DNA of 19,472 bases from PNKC01 sp039917655 (lineage in GTDB: Bacteria > Chloroflexota > Dehalococcoidia > Tepidiformales > Tepidiformaceae): NCBI GenBank assembly GCA_039917655.1, contig JBDSJC010000209.1:1-19472 (forward strand), in the 5' to 3' direction. Shown one piece after another: positions 14,719 to 19,472 of this stretch. Made by a program: the position numbers and the translations under genes. The notes under the pieces are model-generated. The model was given only the letters and a program-made list of their open reading frames with translations. It was not told the origin of the DNA and searched no databases. Positions within the stretch are counted from its first letter, which is position 1. Each line of letters begins with the position of its first letter.

Positions 14719-15912
14719 CTATGTGCGGCCGCGCTGCATCGCCGCCAGCGCGGCCGGCAGTTCCACGCCGGCATCGCTGAACGCCTTGCCGATGGCCGCC
14801 GCGTTCGGCCCGAAGATCGTCGCGCGGTGGTCGGCGACGTATTTCTGGCTGTCGTTGATGCGGTCGAACTGCCCCTGGAAGCGCGGGGCCACGTAGCGCG
14901 CCCAGAGTTCGAAGCTGTGCTTCGTCTTCTCCCAGGTGGTCCATTCGTGGGCGAGGCCAAGCAGAGCGCCGAACCCGCCCGACATATCGAGCACGCGCTC
15001 GATCGCCTCGATCGCATCGTCAGGGGTGCCCACGATCGCGCCGCCGCGCTTGACGACAGACTCGATGTCGCTCGGGGCGTTGGGGTCTACCGGGCGGCCA
15101 AGAGTACCCTCGAAGTAGTCCTCGTTGAAGGCCCGGCTGCCATCGGCGACGTCGCGCATCGCCTCTTCGCGGGTGTCGGCGAGGTGGAAGGGGAGGACGA
15201 GGCGCCAGTCCTCGCGGCTCGCCACCTGACCGTTCTTCGCGGCCGCATCCTCAACCATCGCCCACGTCTTCGCGAGCGAAATCAGCCCGCCCGGCTGCGA
15301 AGCGGCGACCGAGAGGACGCCCACGCCGTGCTTGCCAGCGGTTGTCGGCCCGGCTGGCGAGAACGTGCTTGCGACCGCCACCGGCATGTGAGGATAAGTG
15401 TAGGGCGCAAGCTGGAGCCGTGCCTCGCGCAGTTCGAACCAGTCCGTCTTCATCGTCACCGTTTCGCCCCGGAAGAGCGCCAGGATAGCGCCGAGCGATT
15501 GGTCCATCCGCTCGCGCTGTGTGAGGGAATCGATGCCCAGCATGTAGGCGTCCGAGGTGAGAGCCCCTGGGCCGACGCCGAACATCGCCCGCCCGCGGGT
15601 CATGTGGTCCAACTGCACCATGCGATCGGCGAGGATGAACGGGTGGTGGTAGGGGAGGCTGCTGACGCCCGTGCCCAGCTTGATGCTGCGCGTGCGCTGC
15701 GCGGCGGCGGCGATCATCAGCTCGGGCGAGGCGATTAGTTCCCAGCCCGCGCTGTGATGCTCGCCGATCCAGGCCTCATCGAAGTTCAGCTTGTCGAGGT
15801 GTTCGATCAGTTCGAGGTCGCGGTCCAGGGCAACCGTAGGGTTCTCACCGACGCGATGGAACGGCGCCATGAACACGCCGAACTTCATGCGGTTGGGTCG
15901 AAAGGTGGCCAT
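14719..15912 (-). CDS. LLM class flavin-dependent oxidoreductase
   Basis: A 397-residue luciferase-like TIM-barrel monooxygenase. Family marks include MKFGVFMAPFHRVGENPT near the start, LNFDEAWIGEHHSAGWE around 43-59, the IKLGTGVSSLPYHHPF strand, DHMTRGRAMFGVGPGA, and PVAVASTFSPAG. It uses reduced flavin from a separate reductase and O2 to oxidise an unknown substrate; limonene monooxygenase-like and alkanal monooxygenase-like members share this profile. ATG 15912 follows GGAG with six bases between. A TAAGAT -10 box lies further upstream. The 3' end faces the regulator remnant and the bidirectional hairpin. Confidence 0.92.
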   Translation of the reverse strand: MATFRPNRMKFGVFMAPFHRVGENPTVALDRDLELIEHLDKLNFDEAWIGEHHSAGWELIASPELMIAAAAQRTRSIKLGTGVSSLPYHHPFILADRMVQLDHMTRGRAMFGVGPGALTSDAYMLGIDSLTQRERMDQSLGAILALFRGETVTMKTDWFELREARLQLAPYTYPHMPVAVASTFSPAGPTTAGKHGVGVLSVAASQPGGLISLAKTWAMVEDAAAKNGQVASREDWRLVLPFHLADTREEAMRDVADGSRAFNEDYFEGTLGRPVDPNAPSDIESVVKRGGAIVGTPDDAIEAIERVLDMSGGFGALLGLAHEWTTWEKTKHSFELWARYVAPRFQGQFDRINDSQKYVADHRATIFGPNAAAIGKAFSDAGVELPAALAAMQRGRT

Positions 15913-15940
15913 TGCATACTCCTGCCCGGTGAGGGCTGAT

Positions 15941-15965
15941 TCTTAGCGTGGGGCGAATCTTAGCG
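15941..15965. repeat. Direct repeat TCTTAGCG x2 in the LLM promoter
   Basis: TCTTAGCG occurs at 15941-15948 and 15958-15965, a 17-base period, each overlapping a possible minus-strand -10 box (TAAGAA and TAAGAT). It could be tandem promoters or a repeated operator site. Confidence 0.35.
15957..15962 (-). promoter_or_regulatory. Predicted -10 box (TAAGAT) for the LLM oxidoreductase gene
   Basis: ATCTTA on the plus strand reads TAAGAT on the minus strand, with a predicted start near 15950 and a leader of about 38 bases that carries GGAG. A second candidate TAAGAA lies at 15940-15945. Confidence 0.45.
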
Positions 15966-16071
15966 GTTGGAGAGCGAGCGCACACGACGGGCTGAGGCCC
16001 GAGGCTGGGCGGCGAGGCCGGGCGGCCACGCAGCCGATGTGGCATGTGTGTTCCTGGTGAGGGCAGCTTAC

Positions 16072-16097
16072 GAGTGCTGAGTGCTGAGTGCTGAGTG
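16072..16097. repeat. GAGTGCT heptamer tandem repeat
   Basis: Three exact GAGTGCT units (16072-16092) plus a partial GAGTG. Diverged copies occur at 16372-16395, with a related piece at about 14692-14712. It lies within the 577-base stretch 15913-16489, where I see no protein-coding gene, only repeats and hairpins. Confidence 0.8.
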
Positions 16098-16124
16098 GGC
16101 CGAGCGGCGGGCCCTTATCCCCGG

Positions 16125-16152
16125 CCCTTCTCCCACTGCGGAGGGAGAAGGG
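16125..16152. repeat. Ten-base-pair perfect inverted repeat (intergenic element)
   Basis: CCCTTCTCCC (16125-16134) and GGGAGAAGGG (16143-16152) form a perfect stem with an 8-base loop. This C-rich/G-rich design resembles interspersed intergenic repeats that are common in GC-rich bacterial genomes. No T-tract follows on either side, so it is not a classical terminator. Confidence 0.7.
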
Positions 16153-16294
16153 AGATTGCGACGCTCCGGGTTGTGAAGGCGAACCTGTGGCCACGGAGGG
16201 CCACGGCTACACGTTGCGCTGGGCGAGGGTCCGTGCGCGAGGTGGTGTGACATCGGTAAGGCGCGCGCGAGTGTGGAGGGGCGGCCCGAAGGGC

Positions 16295-16316
16295 AAACGG
16301 GGTAGGGCCCCCGTTT
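16295..16316. terminator. Eight-base-pair hairpin, possible terminator-like element
   Basis: AAACGGGG (16295-16302) pairs perfectly with CCCCGTTT (16309-16316) around TAGGGC. It ends in only three T, so termination is uncertain. No plus-strand gene precedes it closely. Confidence 0.4.
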
Positions 16317-16371
16317 AGCCTCCGGTGCAGCGGCGTGGCCGGCGGCGTGGGGTGAGGTTCGAACAAGACCG

Positions 16372-16395
16372 AAGTGCTGAGCGCTTGGTGCTGAG
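16372..16395. repeat. Diverged GAGTGCT-type heptamers
   Basis: AAGTGCT, GAGCGCT and TGGTGCT followed by GAGC form a degenerate second cluster of the heptamer seen at 16072-16097, about 280 bases away on the same strand. Confidence 0.55.
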
Positions 16396-16455
16396 CCCCG
16401 GTCCGCCCGGCGAGTGCCGTCCGATCGCCTCCCGCCCTACTTCGCGCAACCGGCG

Positions 16456-16461
16456 TAGCAT
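16456..16461 (+). promoter_or_regulatory. Predicted -10 box (TAGCAT) for the VOC gene
   Basis: TAGCAT lies 28 bases before ATG 16490, giving a leader of about 22 bases that contains TTGGAG at 16477-16482. Confidence 0.45.
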
Positions 16462-16489
16462 CGCTGCCACACCACCTTGGAGACCCGCC

Positions 16490-17236
16490 ATGCGCCTGCG
16501 CCAGATCGCCCTTGTTGCCGACCACCTTCAGCCCGTTGTCGATGACCTCTGCGGCGTCCTCGGCATTCGCGTCTCGTTCAACGATCCCGGCGTCGGCGCC
16601 TACGGCCTCGAGAACGCCGTCATGCCGATTGGCGACACCTTCCTCGAAGTGGTCGCGCCGGTGCGGCCGGACACCACCGCCGGCCGCTATCTCGAACGGC
16701 GCGGTGGCAACGGCGGGTACATGGTCATCCTTCAGTCCGAGGATCTGGACGTCGACCGCGCACGGTTCGTGGAGCTGGGCGTCCGGATCGTGGCGCAGTT
16801 GGACCGGCCACATGCTCGCGGGACGCATCTGCACCCGCGCGATGTCGGCGGGGCGATCCTCTCGGTCGATGACATGGACCCGCCCGAATCGTGGGAGTGG
16901 GCTGGCCCAAACTGGCGGGAGGCGGTGGACACCTCGCTGGTGAGCGGCATCACCGGCGTCGCAATCCAGGGGCACGATGCGGGCGCGCTCGCCGACCGCT
17001 GGGCCGAGGTGCTGGGCCGCGAAGTAGAGACGGACGGCGCAGCTCGCGACATCAACCTTGAGGAGGGCGGGATCCGCTTCGTCCAGGCTCTCGATGAGCG
17101 CGGCGAAGGCGTCAGTACCGTCCGCCTGTCCACCACCGATCCAGACGAAGTGATGCGCCGCGCGGAGGCCCGCGGATTGCTTGACGCCGACGGCCGGGTG
17201 GTTATCTGCGGCACGGTGTTCGACCTGGACGGCTGA
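16490..17236 (+). CDS. VOC superfamily (glyoxalase-like) protein
   Basis: A 248-residue two-module VOC-type protein. Module one starts MRLRQIALVADHLQPVV, contains the D-TFLEVVAPV strand and the GRYLERRGGNGGYMVILQ segment. Module two begins near GITGVAIQGHDAGALADRWAEVLGREV. In many VOC enzymes a His in the first strand and a Glu in the LEVV strand bind metal; here the Glu is present but the usual first-strand His position is R/Q, so metal binding is uncertain. Dioxygenase, lyase or binding roles all remain possible. ATG 16490 is chosen because it follows TTGGAG by 7 bases and starts the homology; the open frame upstream runs through repeats. Confidence 0.82.
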   Translation: MRLRQIALVADHLQPVVDDLCGVLGIRVSFNDPGVGAYGLENAVMPIGDTFLEVVAPVRPDTTAGRYLERRGGNGGYMVILQSEDLDVDRARFVELGVRIVAQLDRPHARGTHLHPRDVGGAILSVDDMDPPESWEWAGPNWREAVDTSLVSGITGVAIQGHDAGALADRWAEVLGREVETDGAARDINLEEGGIRFVQALDERGEGVSTVRLSTTDPDEVMRRAEARGLLDADGRVVICGTVFDLDG

Positions 17237-17267
17237 GCCAGTGCTGTACTTCCGCAGCCGCCCTTCG

Positions 17268-17275
17268 TATAACTT
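17268..17275 (+). promoter_or_regulatory. Predicted -10 region (TATAACTT) for the selenoprotein gene
   Basis: TATAAC or TAACTT within this stretch can serve as a -10 box, with a predicted start near 17280 and a leader of about 25 bases. The Shine-Dalgarno is weak (CCGGAC near 17291-17296). Confidence 0.45.
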
Positions 17276-17304
17276 CAGAGCGACCTTTCGCACCGGACAA
17301 CCTG

Positions 17305-18213
17305 ATGTCTGACACCGCACCCACGGGCCCAATCCCTTACGTCACACGCAGCCGTGCTTACTACTTGACGCAGGGCTACGACAATCCGTACCGCTGGGCG
17401 CAGTTCGAAGACGTGCCGTTTACGCCGCTCGGCAAGCCGCTCTCGGAATCGCGCGTTGCCCTTGTGACCACCGCGGCCGAGTTCCAGCCCGAAGTGGGCG
17501 ACCAGGGGCCGCGGGCGCCGTACAACGCCGCCGCGAAGTTCGACCACGTCTACTCCCGGCCAATCGATAGCACCCCGGACCTGCGCATCTCGCACATCGG
17601 CTACGACCGCAAGCACACGGTCGCCGACGACATCAATGCCTACTTCCCGCTCGAACGCATGAAAGAAGCCGTGACCGCGGGGCGCATCGGCGAACTGACG
17701 CCGCGCTTCTATGCCGCCCCGACGACCCGCAGCCAGCGCGCGACGATCGAAAAAGACGCGCCCGAGATTCTCCGTCAGCTGCGCGAAGACGGCGCCGAGG
17801 CCGCTGTCCTGGTGCCTGTCTGACCGGTTTGCCACCAGACCGTGAGTCTGGTTGCCCGGCACCTCGAGGCGAACGGCATCCCGACGGTCGTCATCGGCTC
17901 AGCGAGGGACATCGTTGAAACCTGCGGCGTCGCGCGCTTCGTCTTCAACGACTTCCCGCTCGGCAACTCCGTCGGCAAGCCCCATGACGTGGCCATGCAG
18001 CGCGCCATCATCGAAACCGCGCTCTCGTTGCTCGAATCCGCCGCCGCGCCGCGCACCACCGTCCAGACGCCCTACGAATGGAGTGCCGACCACTCCTGGA
18101 AGCGCGATTTCTGGAACGTTGACCTCACGCCCGAGCAACTCGCCGCCCAGAAAGCAGCCTTCGACCGGGACAAGGAGATTGCGCGGGCGAAGCGGGAGGC
18201 GGAGCGAGTTTAG
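17305..18213 (+). CDS. Selenoprotein, glycine/sarcosine/betaine reductase selenoprotein B (GrdB/PrdB-like) family, UGA = Sec173
   Basis: Read through the TGA at 17821-17823, this is one 302-residue protein. The N-terminal part starts YVTRSRAYYLTQGYDNPYRW and contains KFDHVYSRPID and YDRKHTVADDINAYFPLERM. That last block is characteristic of the GrdB/PrdB reductase family, in which a selenol attacks the substrate or a partner. The segment AAVLVPV-U173-PVC176-HQTVSLVARHLE forms a U-x-x-C redox site after a beta strand and before a helix, where the family places its Sec. The downstream part continues in the same frame (IPTVVIGSARDIVETCG, then FNDFPLGNSVGKPHDVAMQ) with no break in fold. A SECIS-like hairpin follows the TGA directly. 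The natural substrate is unknown, and partner subunits and sel genes are not in the window. Confidence 0.9.
17824..17859 (+). promoter_or_regulatory. Predicted bacterial SECIS element
   Basis: Directly after the TGA, CCGG (17824-17827) can pair with CCGG (17856-17859). TTT (17828-17830) bulges out, GC pairs with GC, and C33-T53 is a mismatch. ACCAGAC (17834-17840) then pairs perfectly with GTCTGGT (17846-17852). The apical loop is CGTGA, with G in its second position and GU inside. The loop begins 17 bases after the UGA. Bulged U residues and an early loop G at this spacing match the known bacterial SECIS pattern that SelB recognises. Confidence 0.82.
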
Positions 18214-18463
18214 GGCTGGGCTTGCCGGCGAAGTCGAACTCGTTCGCCTGGCTGCCGGTGGACGAGGTCTTCTTGCCGTAGACGTCGTAGGTGTAGCCGT
18301 TCACCACCGTGCCCGTTGCGTCCACCGTCTTCATCGTGCTGCCGAGTCGTCCATCGGAGAGATAGTAGTACGTGTTGGCGCCGGAAGTCTGGGAGATGAG
18401 CCCGGCCGTGCGGCTGTTACGAAGGCCGTTGCCGCGATAGGCGACAGTCCCGAGTGGGTTCAT
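18125..18463 (-). pseudogene. Displaced RHS-core fragment with internal deletion
   Basis: From ATG 18463 the minus strand encodes 112 residues. The first 80 match the conserved RHS-repeat core: YRGNGLRNSRT, AGLISQTSGANTYYYL, LGSTMKTVDATG, NGYTYDVYGKK and NEFDFAG. The linking segment expected between SRT and AGLISQ is missing, and DG-x-LGST has an extra residue compared with the usual DGLGST. Homology stops at FAG (18224); the remaining 32 residues are read from the antisense strand of the selenoprotein's 3' end and are probably junk. ATG 18463 overlaps the preceding TGA (ATGA). It looks like a broken copy of the core of the RHS gene on its right, left by recombination. Confidence 0.65.
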
Positions 18464-18741
18464 CTGCGAACCTTTCGCCAAAGACTCCTCGTGGCGTTCG
18501 TCAGCGCAGCGGCAACAACGGACCCAACGATCGCCCCAAGGATCGACGTCATCAAACTCACTGTCCCGAGCGACGCTGTGTCGCCGAATGCCGCTAAGGA
18601 AACCAGGAAGAACAGAAGCGAGAAGAGTGCGACGGAGGCGACCTCTACCCGCCAGTCGACGTTTTGATCTCGAATCCACCTCACGCCCCTCGCGAGGATC
18701 CGAAGTAGCGGCACGCTCGACGACTCCTTGCTGGCTACCAA
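18460..18741 (-). CDS. Small two-helix membrane protein, candidate immunity protein of the RHS tail
   Basis: A 93-residue protein of unknown family. A basic N-terminal third (ILARGVRWIRDQNVDWR) precedes two predicted membrane helices at about 34-54 (VASVALFSLLFFLVSLAAF) and 59-81 (TVSLMTSILGAIVGSVVAA), ending in a basic SLWRKVRR. The TTG start at 18741 lies inside the last codons of the RHS gene (7-base overlap), and AAGGAG is located just inside the coding start, not upstream, so translation probably depends on coupling. A small gene overlapping the end of an RHS reading frame is the classical place of a cognate immunity gene; a membrane immunity protein would suit a membrane-acting tail. 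GC content looks lower here (58-60% in two sampled 60-base lines versus 70% in a sampled mutS line). Confidence 0.55.
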   Translation of the reverse strand: MVASKESSSVPLLRILARGVRWIRDQNVDWRVEVASVALFSLLFFLVSLAAFGDTASLGTVSLMTSILGAIVGSVVAAALTNATRSLWRKVRR

Positions 18742-19472
18742 TCGTTTATCTCCGCGAGCCCGAAGCCGAGTCCCTTACCGATGCAGTTGCCGAGGGCAAC
18801 TATCAATGCGCCTCTTGGGCCGCCCTTCGTGATGAAGCCGGAGATCGCACCAGTCAGCGCACCCGACGCGCACTGTTCCATTGCACCTGCTAAGACAGTC
18901 TTGCCGCGACACGCGCCCGGGAAAGCCATTTCGGGCAGCGGCCCGAACCTGCACGTGGGGCTTGCTGCGGCCACCTCCCAAGGACGCTGGAAGGGCATGC
19001 GGCCTGGAGCAAAGACGGGACCGGATGCAGTTGGCCCGAACGTCGCGGCTGCCGCCTCAGGAAGGAATGACACGATACCGGACGACGGTACGGTTGTGCA
19101 CAGGCAATCCGAGTTCGCGGCCGGTGAAGGAGCAGGCTCAAAGACGGGGCCTTGGAACACGTACGGTGCGGCCGCGGACCAGCCGCCAGCGTCACTCCAG
19201 GTCGCTCCCGAGCCGATATCTTGCCACCCCTGGGTCGCGGAGTTCCAGAAGATGCCGGGTTGAGCGTCGTCCTCGGTGCGTTGAGTGGCTTCGTTCCAGA
19301 AGGGCGCCAGGCCGCTTGGGTCACTCGCGTTCACCGGGTTGCCGGAGGCGTAGGCGTAGCTGTTTCCTCCCCACCCCGGGCTGGCGGCCATGGGGTCGCG
19401 GCTGAGGAACGTGCCGGTGACCGGGTCGTAGTAGCGGGCGCGGAGGTACTGGAGGCCCGTCGCGTCGGTCTG
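18735..19472 (-). CDS. RHS repeat-associated core domain protein, C-terminal part (runs off right edge)
   Basis: The last 245 residues of an RHS/YD-repeat protein whose 5' part lies outside the window. The visible part opens with the end of the core, QTDATGLQYLRARYYDP, then TGTFLSRDP and NSYAYASGNPVNASDPSGL. Such cores end at a junction after which the tail varies between strains. The tail here is about 185 residues, contains two similar pieces (FWNEATQ and FWNSATQ), is Pro/Ala-rich in the middle, and ends in a cysteine-containing glycine-rich hydrophobic stretch (CASGALTGAISGF ... GALIVALGNCIGKG). No known nuclease or deaminase motif is seen. RHS proteins are usually large secreted or surface polymers carrying C-terminal toxins against competitors; here that role is an inference. 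Confidence 0.82.
   Translation of the reverse strand, partial: QTDATGLQYLRARYYDPVTGTFLSRDPMAASPGWGGNSYAYASGNPVNASDPSGLAPFWNEATQRTEDDAQPGIFWNSATQGWQDIGSGATWSDAGGWSAAAPYVFQGPVFEPAPSPAANSDCLCTTVPSSGIVSFLPEAAAATFGPTASGPVFAPGRMPFQRPWEVAAASPTCRFGPLPEMAFPGACRGKTVLAGAMEQCASGALTGAISGFITKGGPRGALIVALGNCIGKGLGFGLAEINDW

Noticed and set aside
14827..15738. Plus-strand open frame of 303 codons opposite the LLM oxidoreductase
   Set aside because: Antisense shadow with no domain and no promoter or Shine-Dalgarno.
16072..16097. Possible CRISPR repeat
   Set aside because: The heptamers are directly tandem with no spacers and no cas genes are near.
16115..17332. Minus-strand open frame of 405 codons over the VOC gene and repeat gap
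   Set aside because: Its left part is a translation of intergenic repeats (LLPPQWEKG-type) and the rest is antisense to the VOC gene.
17821..17823. TGA as a true stop or as a nonsense mutation making a pseudogene
   Set aside because: The frame continues intact for 130 codons with family-like sequence, the TGA sits at the redox site in U-x-x-C, and a SECIS-like hairpin follows.
17842..18213. Separate 123-residue gene starting at GTG 17842
   Set aside because: The GTG lies in the loop of the SECIS-like hairpin, lacks a Shine-Dalgarno and would begin in the middle of a helix of the selenoprotein.

Overview
This is a GC-rich bacterial segment with compact operons, stop/start overlaps and many TANNNT-type -10 boxes. 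The gene set includes MutS plus an endonuclease-type MutL, a four-helix DUF1461 (TIGR01906-like) protein, orphan NuoE/NuoF subunits, an LLM flavin oxidoreductase and an RHS-repeat protein. It would fit an uncultured Chloroflexota (Dehalococcoidia-like) lineage, but no rRNA or other marker here proves that.

Layout. 1-2413: a two-gene operon of a membrane flippase/synthase-like protein and an FAD oxidoreductase, probably lipid or envelope related. 2484-4852: a translationally coupled NuoE/NuoF pair with no catalytic partner in view; NuoF has lost exactly the four cysteine ligands of one C-terminal [4Fe-4S] cluster. 4937-5578: a solitary nucleotidyltransferase that looks leaderless. 5645-9990: coupled mutS-mutL. 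9987-11426 (-): an acyl-CoA synthetase (ADP-forming)-type protein meeting mutL tail to tail. 11599-12348: DUF1461 membrane protein. 12351-13749 (-): FmdB-like zinc ribbon, a small unknown protein and an alpha/beta hydrolase, two of them apparently leaderless. 13865-14718: gene debris, namely a surface-protein domain fragment without a start, a long hairpin terminator and a broken XRE regulator. 14719-15912 (-): LLM oxidoreductase. 15913-16489: non-coding repeats and hairpins. 16490-17236: VOC/glyoxalase-like protein. 17305-18213: selenoprotein. 18125-19472 (-): RHS module running off the right edge.

The main discovery is at 17305-18213. Two apparent ORFs are one gene of the glycine/sarcosine/betaine (or D-proline) reductase selenoprotein B family. 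The in-frame TGA at 17821-17823 sits in a U-x-x-C motif and is followed at once by a hairpin with the expected features of a bacterial SECIS element. An ordinary gene caller would split it in two or discard half. Its neighbour is also notable: an RHS C-terminal tail, an overlapping two-helix membrane protein that could be its immunity partner, and a displaced, internally deleted RHS-core fragment that ends 10 bases from the selenoprotein stop codon.

No tRNA, rRNA, CRISPR array or complete insertion sequence was recognised.
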